Below, one piece after another: positions 1-6,960 of a DNA stretch of 59,939 bases (within the stretch, counting starts at the first letter, position 1; each line of letters begins with the position of its first letter). A program made the position numbers and the translations under genes. Under the pieces are notes generated by a model. The model had not been told where the DNA came from. It saw only the letters and a list, made by a program, of their open reading frames with translations, and made no database searches. Source of the stretch: an uncultured Prevotellaceae bacterium (GTDB lineage: Bacteria; Bacteroidota; Bacteroidia; Bacteroidales; Bacteroidaceae). Location of the stretch: positions 1 through 59,939 of the forward strand of contig CAMVDU010000014.1 in the NCBI GenBank assembly GCA_947166345.1, in the 5' to 3' direction.

Positions 1-2
1 TA

Positions 3-308
3 AAGATTAGTGAAGAAAAATGGGCAAAACTGCCTAAGATAGAAGATCGACTTGACGAGAAGTACGGTCCAGTAGGTTCGCCAGAACGTAAGGAGTTTCA
101 GGCTAAGGCAGAGGCATGGTACTATGCTGAAATTCTGCGTGACGAGCGCAAGCGTCAGAAACTGACTCAGCAGCAGTTAGGTGAGCGCATCGGCAAAAAG
201 CGCGAGTATATATCTTCGCTTGAGCAGGGACAGACTGACATGCAACTCTCTACGTTCATGCTCATTGCCAATGCCCTTGGGCTGAGGTTCTCGTTGGTTG
301 TTGGGTAG
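3..308 (+). CDS. XRE-family antitoxin-like protein, HigA type (5' truncated)
   Basis: The reading frame is open from the window edge to TAG at 306-308 and gives about 101 residues, so the start lies upstream of the window. The C-terminal two thirds form a helix-turn-helix: a LTQQQLGERIG first helix, an EYISSLEQGQ recognition helix and a TFMLIANALG tail, as in XRE/Cro repressors. The N-terminal stretch with EKYG and FQAKAEAWYYAEILRDERK resembles HigA-type antitoxins, which normally follow a HigB/RelE-like toxin gene. That partner would be just outside the window, so the pairing is inference. Expected role: DNA-binding antitoxin that represses its own promoter. Confidence 0.75.
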   Translation, partial: KISEEKWAKLPKIEDRLDEKYGPVGSPERKEFQAKAEAWYYAEILRDERKRQKLTQQQLGERIGKKREYISSLEQGQTDMQLSTFMLIANALGLRFSLVVG

Positions 309-325
309 AAAAATCCAGGGTCATC

Positions 326-365
326 GATTCTTCAGGCAAACTATTAGGAAACAGTTCGTTTTGAA
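326..365 (+). repeat. 40-nt direct repeat, copy 1 (pairs with 1285-1324)
   Basis: Begins GATTCTTCAGGCAAAC and ends CGTTTTGAA; identical over 40 nt to 1285-1324. It lies directly after the HigA-like gene, and the second copy lies directly after the 575-1264 gene, so both sit at the same place relative to an upstream gene. Confidence 0.9.
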
Positions 366-462
366 ATAGTATAATTTAAAAGGAAACCATATGATAAGAA
401 TAGGAAGAGTACGAAGTGAGAATCGTGGGAGGAATCAAAAACTGAAGTCCCTATGATTCCTG

Positions 463-470
463 TATTTTTG
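463..470 (+). promoter_or_regulatory. -7 box TATTTTTG
   Basis: Matches the Bacteroidetes -7 consensus TAnnTTTG and is followed by GTAGC, as in the two related promoters at 1399 and 2039. No clear -33 TTTG is visible. It would drive the 575-1264 gene. Confidence 0.5.
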
Positions 471-483
471 TAGCGTCAACATC

Positions 484-518
484 GAGGGCGCTTCAAATCG
501 GCACTCTTGATTGACAAA
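484..518 (+). repeat. 35-nt direct repeat, copy 1 (pairs with 2060-2094)
   Basis: GAGGGCGCTTC...TTGACAAA, identical over 35 nt to 2060-2094. In both places it follows a promoter ending TTTTGTAGC and would be transcribed as the start of a 5' leader. Confidence 0.9.
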
Positions 519-574
519 CTGAAACTGAAAACTGTGAACAATTGTATTGTAGAATACAAACAAAGACCTGTCCT

Positions 575-1264
575 ATGATTCTGAGAAGATATTTGTTTTT
601 AATAATTTCGTTCATATACGTTGTTTGTTCTGATGCGCAAATACGACCATCACAAAATTATGTGGTCATTACTTTTGAGCAAGTTGTTAAAAAGGTGACG
701 CAAGACTACCATTGGATAGTCCCAATTGACTCTTTGGACGTTATCAACACGCTGCCTGCCAAAATCCCACTATACCCGCTATATCTTGAAGATTCTTCTG
801 AGGACAATCTTCATCGATGTGTAAAAGGTAATATGATGTATTATTTAGATAATTATTCTGCATCAAGCGATAACTATGATAAATTTGTACAGGATGTTTT
901 AGATATCGTAAAGAAACATAGAAGGCTCTTGCAGACAATTGATATTGGCTGGAAGAATAGATCTGACAAACGACTCTATGTTGAAGATTTGAAAGAAAAG
1001 AGAAGAAAGATATCAATATTCTGCACACCATTGTCTGGGACGTTTGCAAATTGTCCAATTTGTGAAGACCTGGGTTTAGGCGGTGAATTTTTTAGTTGTG
1101 TCTTCTTGCCTGTAAAAGATATCTCATATTTCCCTGATTTTTGGGATACTAATCATCCAGAGCTGCTATCTAGGACTAATTTTATGTATATGGACTATTC
1201 ATCATATATTATGTATAGTGGTAGAATTTCAGATGACATTAGCAAACCAGTATTGGGAAAATAA
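575..1264 (+). CDS. Exported protein of unknown function
   Basis: I do not recognise the family. ATG at 575 is preferred over the upstream TTG at 542 because it starts directly at a signal peptide: MILRRY, then a hydrophobic stretch through IISFIYVV, then CSDAQ as a plausible cleavage region. The mature part (about 205 residues) is rich in Tyr, Asp and Ser and contains several Cys (for example CTP and CPIC around residues 150-165), which could form disulfides in the periplasm. Base composition is AT-rich compared with the core genes, and it sits in a run of small accessory genes between duplicated segments, which suggests recent acquisition or shuffling. Confidence 0.6.
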   Translation: MILRRYLFLIISFIYVVCSDAQIRPSQNYVVITFEQVVKKVTQDYHWIVPIDSLDVINTLPAKIPLYPLYLEDSSEDNLHRCVKGNMMYYLDNYSASSDNYDKFVQDVLDIVKKHRRLLQTIDIGWKNRSDKRLYVEDLKEKRRKISIFCTPLSGTFANCPICEDLGLGGEFFSCVFLPVKDISYFPDFWDTNHPELLSRTNFMYMDYSSYIMYSGRISDDISKPVLGK

Positions 1265-1284
1265 TCAAAAATCATAGGGTTTTT

Positions 1285-1324
1285 GATTCTTCAGGCAAAC
1301 TATTAGGAAACAGTTCGTTTTGAA
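1285..1324 (+). repeat. 40-nt direct repeat, copy 2
   Basis: Identical to 326-365. It begins 21 nt after the stop of the 575-1264 gene. Confidence 0.9.
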
Positions 1325-1343
1325 CATAGTGATTGTTGGAGAC

Positions 1344-1379
1344 GGTTCTGAATGATCACTTTTAAGAGAAAACATTTGG
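1344..1379 (+). repeat. 36-nt direct repeat containing a -33 element, copy 1
   Basis: GGTTCTGAATGATCAC...AACATTTGG, identical over 36 nt to 1984-2019. Its 3' end supplies the TTTG -33 element of the promoter that follows. Confidence 0.9.
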
Positions 1380-1406
1380 TGTATAGGGAAAAATTGTGTA
1401 CTTTTG
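1375..1406 (+). promoter_or_regulatory. Bacteroidetes promoter for the 48-aa ORF
   Basis: TTTG at 1375-1378 and TACTTTTG at 1399-1406 are 20 nt apart. The -33 part lies in a duplicated segment shared with the promoter at 2015-2046, and the sequence around the -7 box (AATTGTGTACTTTTGTAGC) is also shared. Confidence 0.8.
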
Positions 1407-1437
1407 TAGCCGTTATAATACTTAAAGAGACATCATT

Positions 1438-1584
1438 ATGGTATCAGTAGCATTCAAGAACCGCACACGCGACGAGATTATCGCTGCATTCCATGAGTCC
1501 ATCCGCAAGAAGCAAGAGTGGATTAAGCAGTCAGACGAAGAGTTCAAGAGAATCCGCGAAGAACGCAAGAGGTTGGCAGTATGA
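1438..1584 (+). CDS. Small charged coiled-coil-like protein (48 aa)
   Basis: ATG at 1438 follows an A/G-rich stretch (TTAAAGAGA) about 30 nt downstream of a good promoter, and the frame runs 48 codons to TGA. The product starts MVSVAFKNRTRDEI and is then almost entirely charged helix (KKQEWIKQSDEEFKRIREERK). The family is not recognised. It precedes an unknown 97-aa gene, and its size and composition recall the 45-aa ORF at 28760-28897, which precedes another unknown gene. A small antitoxin-like or adaptor role is possible but is only an inference from size and arrangement. Confidence 0.6.
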   Translation: MVSVAFKNRTRDEIIAAFHESIRKKQEWIKQSDEEFKRIREERKRLAV

Positions 1585-1662
1585 ACCCGTGAATCACAGT
1601 TACTATGATTCTTGATTCATATTCATTGTAGAGTAGGATGTAAGAATGCAAAATAAGTAGTT

Positions 1663-1956
1663 ATGACCGTATACTGGACAAGTATTGAGTACGAATACGA
1701 ATTCAAAGACAATTTGAAAGGGGGTTTTGTGTATGCTTTTATTAAAGCAAAAGATGCCATATCCGCATATGAAACAATAAAAGAGAATCTCCTATCTATG
1801 AATTTAATCCCCATCTCATGGGATTTTATCTGTCCATTCGATGTCAATACGAAATGGGAATCTGAAGAAGAAACACTTCATTACAAAGGATTGTATGAAA
1901 AAGCTTTAAGTCATAAACGATGCGTTTATGATGATTTTTATGCATATGTCAAATAG
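1663..1956 (+). CDS. Conserved-looking small protein of unknown function (97 aa)
   Basis: ATG at 1663, 78 nt after the 48-aa ORF and probably on the same transcript. The product starts MTVYWTSIEYEYEF and is acidic and rich in aromatic residues, with no signal peptide or membrane segment. An alternating strand then helix pattern (YWTSIEYEYEF; AFIKAKDAISAYETIKENLL) suggests a small alpha/beta fold. The family is not recognised. A promoter-bearing repeat begins right after it, so this pair behaves like a self-contained cassette. An opposite-strand frame (1623-1847) is judged a shadow because the promoter and leader face plus. Confidence 0.6.
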   Translation: MTVYWTSIEYEYEFKDNLKGGFVYAFIKAKDAISAYETIKENLLSMNLIPISWDFICPFDVNTKWESEEETLHYKGLYEKALSHKRCVYDDFYAYVK

Positions 1957-1983
1957 ATTATGGTGACTCCTGAAGATCGTTGG

Positions 1984-2019
1984 GGTTCTGAATGATCACT
2001 TTTAAGAGAAAACATTTGG
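1984..2019 (+). repeat. 36-nt direct repeat containing a -33 element, copy 2
   Basis: Identical to 1344-1379. Confidence 0.9.
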
Positions 2020-2046
2020 CTATTTCAGAATAATTGTGTACTTTTG
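2015..2046 (+). promoter_or_regulatory. Bacteroidetes promoter upstream of hipB (distal)
   Basis: TTTG 2015-2018, 20-nt spacer, TACTTTTG 2039-2046. A near copy of the promoter at 1375-1406. It would give a leader of about 180 nt before hipB. Confidence 0.7.
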
Positions 2047-2059
2047 TAGCATCAACGTT

Positions 2060-2094
2060 GAGGGCGCTTCAAATCGGCACTCTTGATTGACAAA
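2060..2094 (+). repeat. 35-nt direct repeat, copy 2
   Basis: Identical to 484-518; follows the distal hipB promoter. Confidence 0.9.
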
Positions 2095-2182
2095 TCAAAA
2101 CTCAAAGCAATATTTGAACCATATTGTAGGATGTCTTATAATTTCTAAAATCTTGTAAACAAATAATCTTTTTTGTGTTTTA

Positions 2183-2214
2183 TTTGCAAGATATTAAAAA
2201 TTATATTACCTTTG
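2183..2214 (+). promoter_or_regulatory. Proximal hipBA promoter
   Basis: TTTG 2183-2186, 20-nt spacer, TACCTTTG 2207-2214, only about 20 nt before the hipB ATG. This argues against starting hipB at the GTG at 2175, which would lie upstream of the promoter. Confidence 0.8.
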
Positions 2215-2234
2215 CACTCAAAAATAAGAACGAT

Positions 2235-2540
2235 ATGTGGACAGAACTAAGTGACCCTGCTATCCTTCAGAAAATGGGACGCAGAATACGTGACTATCGC
2301 ATAAGGATGGAAATGACCCAAAGCGAGCTGGCTGAAAAGTCGGGCTTAAGTATGGGAACAATCGTTAGAGTGGAACAAGGTAATCCAATATCCACCTTAT
2401 TACTTATAAGCATCCTAAGAACTATGGGACTGCTCGAAAATCTGGAAGTTCTGCTGCCAGAACTCAGCATCAGTCCGCTGCAAATGCGAAAGATGCAAGG
2501 TAAAAAGGTCCAGAGAATTAGACATAAAAAAGAAGAATAA
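2235..2540 (+). CDS. hipB: HipB-like antitoxin, XRE family
   Basis: About 101 residues from ATG 2235. Residues about 14-70 form an XRE helix-turn-helix (IRDYRIRMEMTQSELAEKSG, then MGTIVRVEQGNPIS). The tail is basic (RKMQGKKVQRIRHKKEE). It lies 6 nt upstream of hipA in the standard antitoxin-first order. Known role of the family: the HipB dimer binds operators in the hipBA promoter and sequesters the HipA kinase. The short distance between the proximal promoter and the ATG leaves the operator to overlap the promoter. The gene identity rests on the HTH plus the full-length HipA next to it. Confidence 0.88.
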   Translation: MWTELSDPAILQKMGRRIRDYRIRMEMTQSELAEKSGLSMGTIVRVEQGNPISTLLLISILRTMGLLENLEVLLPELSISPLQMRKMQGKKVQRIRHKKEE

Positions 2541-2546
2541 ACGGCG

Positions 2547-3845
2547 ATGGAAGAGTTGATTGTTGACATCAAACTATGGGGGCAAATGGTAGGCTCGCTG
2601 GTATGGGACAAAGCAATGGGTTTGGCCGTGTTTGAATATGACAATAGCTTTAGGCGTAATGGTATAGAACCAGCTCCGCTCACAATGCCATTGTCTCTTG
2701 GAAATCGCCCATTCTCCTTTCCTACCAATCGAACTGACTGCTTTAAAGGATTACCTGGATTAATAGCCGATGCACTACCCGATAAATTTGGAAATCAGAT
2801 TATTACAGAGTGGTTTGCTCGACAGGGATTACCTATTGGTGAGATAACCCCATTAGAACGATTGTGCTATGTAGGACAGCGAGCTATGGGAGCCTTGGAG
2901 TTTGAGCCAAGCAAGGCCTCTGACATTCTAAACGAGTCGACAGAGATTTATATTGATGAGTTAACGCGGTTGGCTGAGGACATATTTACAAAGCGAGAAG
3001 CTTTTCAGGAACGCATGTTCCAGCAAGACAAGACTATACTCGATATTCTACGTGTTGGTACATCGGCTGGTGGCGCTAAACCAAAAGCTATCATAGCCTA
3101 TAACGAACAGACAAATGAAGTGCGCTCAGGACAGGTGAAAGCTCCTGATGGCTTTGGCTATTGGTTGCTTAAGTTTGATGGTGTTACCTATTCAGAGCAT
3201 GGTTCAATCATGGAAAATCCCCAAGGGATTGGAAATGTTGAGTATGCTTATTATCAAATGGCTAAGGCTTGCGGTATAAACATGACAGAATGCAAATTGC
3301 TGACAGAAGGTGACAATCATCATTTTATGACTCGCCGCTTTGATCGTACCAACGATGGCGAAAAGATTCACATGCAGACGGTTGCTGGTTTGGCCCATCT
3401 CGACAGAGATCAACGCCATTCGTATGAAGAGATTTTCGGCATTATCCGCAAGATGAATCTTAATATGGATGCCACGTTGCAACTATATCGCAGAATGGTA
3501 TTTAATGTTGTGGCCAGGAATAACGATGACCATACCAAGAACTTCTCGTTCTTGATGAATCGCCAAGGTAAATGGGAGTTGGCTCCAGCCTATGACCTGT
3601 GCTACTCATATAAACCAGGCGGAAGATGGGTTGGACAACATCAGTTGTCGCTTAATGGTAAGCAGGACGAATTTACACGTCAAGACCTGCTTACTGTTGG
3701 CGAAAAGATTGGAATCCGTCGTAGTTCTGAGATTGTCGACGAGGTGATTGATGCAGTCAGCCATTGGCGCACTATCGCTCAAGACTGCGGTGTAAAAGAG
3801 AGTCATATTACAGAGATAGAAAAGAATCTATTGTTCTTGGTATAA
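2547..3845 (+). CDS. hipA: HipA-type serine/threonine kinase toxin
   Basis: 432 residues, normal length for full HipA. Seen: an N-terminal subdomain with FKGLPGLIADALPDKFGN (about 66-83), a glycine-rich ATP loop GTSAGGAKPK (171-180), the catalytic segment NNDDHTKNFSF (325-335) and the metal-binding DLCYSY beginning at D350. All expected catalytic residues are present, so the kinase is probably active. In E. coli, HipA phosphorylates glutamyl-tRNA synthetase and causes growth arrest or persistence; the target here is unknown. It is co-transcribed with hipB and followed by the unrelated mnmA, which starts 59 nt later. Confidence 0.93.
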   Translation: MEELIVDIKLWGQMVGSLVWDKAMGLAVFEYDNSFRRNGIEPAPLTMPLSLGNRPFSFPTNRTDCFKGLPGLIADALPDKFGNQIITEWFARQGLPIGEITPLERLCYVGQRAMGALEFEPSKASDILNESTEIYIDELTRLAEDIFTKREAFQERMFQQDKTILDILRVGTSAGGAKPKAIIAYNEQTNEVRSGQVKAPDGFGYWLLKFDGVTYSEHGSIMENPQGIGNVEYAYYQMAKACGINMTECKLLTEGDNHHFMTRRFDRTNDGEKIHMQTVAGLAHLDRDQRHSYEEIFGIIRKMNLNMDATLQLYRRMVFNVVARNNDDHTKNFSFLMNRQGKWELAPAYDLCYSYKPGGRWVGQHQLSLNGKQDEFTRQDLLTVGEKIGIRRSSEIVDEVIDAVSHWRTIAQDCGVKESHITEIEKNLLFLV

Positions 3846-3904
3846 TATCTGTAAAGGAATTGGCAAAGGCAAGTTGAACGGTAGGAAATATTATTTCACG
3901 TAAA

Positions 3905-5020
3905 ATGGGCAAGATGAAGAAAGAGGAACTGGAAGGGAAACGGATAGCTGTGCTGCTGTCAGGCGGCGTGGATAGCGCCGTAGTAGTGCACGAGCTGGCT
4001 CAGATGGGTCAGCACCCTGACTGTTTCTATATCAAGATAGGCTCTGAGGAGGAAGAGGAGGACTGGGACTGCTCGATGGAGGAGGACCTGGAGATGGCTA
4101 CGGCTGTGGCGAGGAAGTATGGCTGCAAGCTGGAGGTGGTGGACTGTCACAGGGAGTACTGGGACCAGGTGACGAAGTACACGATGGAGAAGGTGAAGGC
4201 GGGACTGACGCCCAATCCTGACGTGATGTGCAATCGCCTGATAAAGTTTGGCGCCTTCCACGAGAAGCGGGGCCACGACTACGACCTCATTGCCACAGGG
4301 CATTATGCGCAAACGGAGGAAGAGGAATTGTCAATTGTCAATTCTCCATTGTCAATTCGCAAATGGCTCTGCACCAGTCCTGACCCTGTGAAGGACCAGA
4401 CCGACTTTCTGGCACAGATCTACGACTGGCAGCTGGAGAAGGCCATCTTCCCCATAGGTCACTATATGAAGGACGAGGTGCGCCAGATAGCAGAACGCGA
4501 GCACCTGGTGAACGCCCGTCGCAAGGACTCGCAGGGCATCTGCTTCCTGGGGAAGATTGACTATACGGAATATGTGAGACGGTTCCTGGGCGAACTGCCT
4601 GGCGACGTGGTAGAACTAGAAACAGGACGGCGCATAGGTGAGCATAAGGGCCACTGGTTCTATACCATAGGCCAGCGCAAGGGCTTGGGCTTTGGCGGAG
4701 GCCCGTGGTTCATCGTGAAGAAAGACATCGAGGCTAATGTGCTGTACGTCAGTCACGGCTACGACCCTGAGACGGCCTACAAGCAGACGTTCCCCATCCA
4801 CGGTTTCCACAGTATCAACGGCGTGATGCCTGGCGAGAGCATTACCTTCAAGATTCGTCACACCCCAGAGTACATTCCTGCCACGCTGGAAAAAACGGGC
4901 GAGGGAGCCTTCATAGTCCACTCGTCGAAACCCATTCACGGGGTGGCACCAGGACAGTTCTGCGTGGTCTATGATGAACAGCATCACCGTTGCTATGGGT
5001 CGGCAGAGATCACTCTGTAG
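3905..5020 (+). CDS. mnmA: tRNA 2-thiouridine(34) synthase MnmA
   Basis: 371 residues. Cytoplasmic enzyme that adenylates and then thiolates U34 of Lys, Glu and Gln tRNAs. Seen: PP-loop SGGVDS (19-24), nucleophilic Cys109 in NPDVMCN, second catalytic Cys213 in SQGICF, and the central GERKG-type segment TIGQRKGLGFGGG. ATG 3905 or 3914 could be the start. Odd feature: residues about 140-152 (EELSIVNSPLSIR), just after the conserved TGHYA motif, are encoded by a 7-nt-period array (4326-4358) that looks like the intergenic arrays elsewhere in this window. The insertion preserves the frame and falls in a variable loop, so function is probably kept. Confidence 0.95.
   Translation: MGKMKKEELEGKRIAVLLSGGVDSAVVVHELAQMGQHPDCFYIKIGSEEEEEDWDCSMEEDLEMATAVARKYGCKLEVVDCHREYWDQVTKYTMEKVKAGLTPNPDVMCNRLIKFGAFHEKRGHDYDLIATGHYAQTEEEELSIVNSPLSIRKWLCTSPDPVKDQTDFLAQIYDWQLEKAIFPIGHYMKDEVRQIAEREHLVNARRKDSQGICFLGKIDYTEYVRRFLGELPGDVVELETGRRIGEHKGHWFYTIGQRKGLGFGGGPWFIVKKDIEANVLYVSHGYDPETAYKQTFPIHGFHSINGVMPGESITFKIRHTPEYIPATLEKTGEGAFIVHSSKPIHGVAPGQFCVVYDEQHHRCYGSAEITL
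4326..4358 (+). repeat. Heptanucleotide-period array inside mnmA
   Basis: Units ATTGTCA / ATTGTCA / ATTCTCC / ATTGTCA / ATTCGCA, period 7 nt, read in frame through mnmA. Confidence 0.85.
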
Positions 5021-5082
5021 GATGCTTTTTCACCTTATTATTGGCTTATTTGGGATGTAAACCATAAAAAATATGCAAAATA

Positions 5083-5114
5083 TTTGCAGGTCTCGCAGAA
5101 AATGCGTACCTTTG
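5083..5114 (+). promoter_or_regulatory. Promoter of the rimP-nusA-infB operon
   Basis: TTTG 5083-5086, 20-nt spacer, TACCTTTG 5107-5114. The transcript should start near 5121, giving a leader of about 57 nt before rimP. Confidence 0.85.
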
Positions 5115-5127
5115 CACCGTTCAGTGG

Positions 5128-5155
5128 AATGAGGGGCTTTCCGAAGCTCCTCATT
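5128..5155 (+). promoter_or_regulatory. Leader hairpin upstream of rimP
   Basis: A 12-bp stem (AATGAGGGGCTT / AAGCTCCTCATT, one G-U pair) closed by a TCCG tetraloop, beginning about 7 nt after the predicted start and followed by TTCTTTATAAATAA. It resembles a weak intrinsic terminator or a protein-binding leader. The operon encodes NusA, which acts in termination, so feedback control is conceivable but unproven. Confidence 0.6.
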
Positions 5156-5177
5156 TCTTTATAAATAACGTTGTTGA

Positions 5178-5645
5178 ATGATAAAGAAAGAAGCATTAGA
5201 AACATTGGTAGGAGAGTGGCTCGCTAAGGGCGACTATTTCCTTGTTGACATTCAGATGTGTGATGACGATCGTATCGTTATCGAGATTGACCATGCTGAC
5301 GGCGTGTGGATTGAAGACTGCGCCGAGCTGAGCCGTTTCCTTCAGGAGAAGCTGGGCGACGAGCTGGGCGACTACGAGCTGGAGGTGGGCAGTGCCGGCC
5401 TGGGACAGCCTTTCAAGGTGGCCCAGCAGTATGTGAACCACGTAGGCGACGAGGTAGAGGTTATTGCAGCTGACGGTAAGAAGATCGTAGGCGTGCTGAA
5501 GCAGGTTGACGGCAATCAGTTCACCGTGACCACCCAGGAGAAGCAGGTGCCCGAGGGCAAGAAGCGTCCTGTGAAGGTGGATGTGGACAAGACCTTTTCT
5601 ATGGATGAGGTGAAGTCGACAAAATATGTGCTGAATTTTAAATAA
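5178..5645 (+). CDS. rimP: Ribosome maturation factor RimP
   Basis: 155 residues, typical for the family. Required for 30S subunit maturation. Seen: the RimP N-terminal domain with VEIDHADGVWIEDCAELSR (a form of the conserved hvtlddC..vSr segment), an ELEVGSAGLGQPF segment matching the usual yxLEVSSPGl.rPL, and a C-terminal SH3-like domain with EVEVIAADGKKIVGVL. First gene of the rimP-nusA-infB operon, 11 nt before nusA; this order is conserved in most bacteria. Confidence 0.95.
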   Translation: MIKKEALETLVGEWLAKGDYFLVDIQMCDDDRIVIEIDHADGVWIEDCAELSRFLQEKLGDELGDYELEVGSAGLGQPFKVAQQYVNHVGDEVEVIAADGKKIVGVLKQVDGNQFTVTTQEKQVPEGKKRPVKVDVDKTFSMDEVKSTKYVLNFK

Positions 5646-5656
5646 AACAAAGATAA

Positions 5657-6916
5657 ATGGCTACAAAGAAACAGATGGCAGGTCCCAGCATGTTTGAGAC
5701 CTTCCAGGAATTTAAGGAGACGAAGAATATCGACCGTACCACGCTGGTGAGTGTGCTCGAGGAGAGCTTCCGCAACGTGTTGGCCAAGATGTTTGGCTCG
5801 GACGAGAACTTCGACGTGATTGTGAACCCTGACAAGGGTGACTTCGAGATTCACCGTAACCGTGTTGTTGTGGAAGACGGCGAGGTAGAGGATGAGAACA
5901 AGCAGATAGCCCTGAGCGAGGCCCAGAAGATTGAGCCCGACTACGAGGTGGGCGAAGAGGTGTCTGAGGAAGTAGACTTCACCAAGTTTGGCCGTCGTGC
6001 CATTCTGAACCTGCGTCAGACGCTGGCATCGAAGATCCTCGAACTGGACCACGACGCCCTGTATCAGAAGTACAAGGACAAGGTGGGCACCGTCGTCACT
6101 GGCGAGGTGTACCAGATTTGGAAGCGCGAGGTGCTGCTGATGGACGACGAGGGCAACGAGCTGCACCTGATGAAGGGCGACCAGATACCTTCTGACAACT
6201 ACCGCAAGGGCGAGACCATCCGTGCCGTGGTGCGCGACGTAACCAACGAGAACAACAACCCCCGCATCATGCTCTCTCGTACCAGTCCCGAGTTCCTGAA
6301 GCGTCTGCTGGAGGCCGAGGTGCCCGAGATTGCTGATGGCCTGATTGCCATCCGCAAGGTGGCCCGCATGCCAGGCGAACGTGCCAAGGTGGCAGTGGAG
6401 AGCTTCGACGATCGCATCGATCCCGTAGGTGCTTGTGTAGGTGTGAAAGGTTCACGTGTGCATGGCATCGTCCGTGAGCTCTGCAATGAGAACATCGACG
6501 TCATCAACTACACCTCTAACATCCAGATCTTCATTCAGCGTGCCCTGAGCCCTGCTCAGGTTACCAGCATCAAGCTCGATCCTGAGAACCACAAGGCCGA
6601 GGTCTATCTGCAGCCTGAGGAAGTGAGTCTGGCCATCGGTAAGGGTGGTATGAACATCAAGTTGGCTTCGATGCTGACAGAATACACTATCGACGTGTTC
6701 CGTGTGGTCAATGGTGCCGAGGACGACGAGGATATCTATCTCGACGAGTTTGCCGACGAGGTGGACCAGTGGGTCATCGACGCTGTCAAGGCCATTGGCT
6801 ACGACACCGCCAAGGAGGTGCTCAATGCTCCGCGCGAACTGCTCATCGAGAAGGCCGACCTGGAGGAGGAGACCGTCGATCACTTGCTGGAGGTACTCCG
6901 CTCCGAGTTTGAGTAA
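5657..6916 (+). CDS. nusA: Transcription termination/antitermination factor NusA
   Basis: 419 residues, the short Bacteroidetes form without the C-terminal acidic repeats of E. coli NusA. N-terminal RNA polymerase-binding domain (about 1-125, FRNVLAKMFGSDENFDVIVNP), S1 domain (about 135-200, GTVVTGEVYQIWKREVLL), then two KH domains, the first with VGACVGVKGSRVHGIV (about 255-272) and the second with LAIGKGGMNIKLAS (about 326-339). Binds RNA polymerase and nascent RNA to modulate pausing and termination. The gap to infB (6917-6960) is filled almost wholly by a 7-nt-period array. Confidence 0.97.
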   Translation: MATKKQMAGPSMFETFQEFKETKNIDRTTLVSVLEESFRNVLAKMFGSDENFDVIVNPDKGDFEIHRNRVVVEDGEVEDENKQIALSEAQKIEPDYEVGEEVSEEVDFTKFGRRAILNLRQTLASKILELDHDALYQKYKDKVGTVVTGEVYQIWKREVLLMDDEGNELHLMKGDQIPSDNYRKGETIRAVVRDVTNENNNPRIMLSRTSPEFLKRLLEAEVPEIADGLIAIRKVARMPGERAKVAVESFDDRIDPVGACVGVKGSRVHGIVRELCNENIDVINYTSNIQIFIQRALSPAQVTSIKLDPENHKAEVYLQPEEVSLAIGKGGMNIKLASMLTEYTIDVFRVVNGAEDDEDIYLDEFADEVDQWVIDAVKAIGYDTAKEVLNAPRELLIEKADLEEETVDHLLEVLRSEFE

Positions 6917-6919
6917 TGC

Positions 6920-6954
6920 TCAATTATCCATTATCAATCATCAATTATCAATCA
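6920..6954 (+). repeat. Heptanucleotide-period array between nusA and infB
   Basis: Units CAATTAT / CCATTAT / CAATCAT / CAATTAT / CAATC, period 7. It occupies nearly the entire intergenic gap, so the infB ribosome-binding region lies in or next to it. Confidence 0.8.
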
Positions 6955-6960
6955 GAATAG

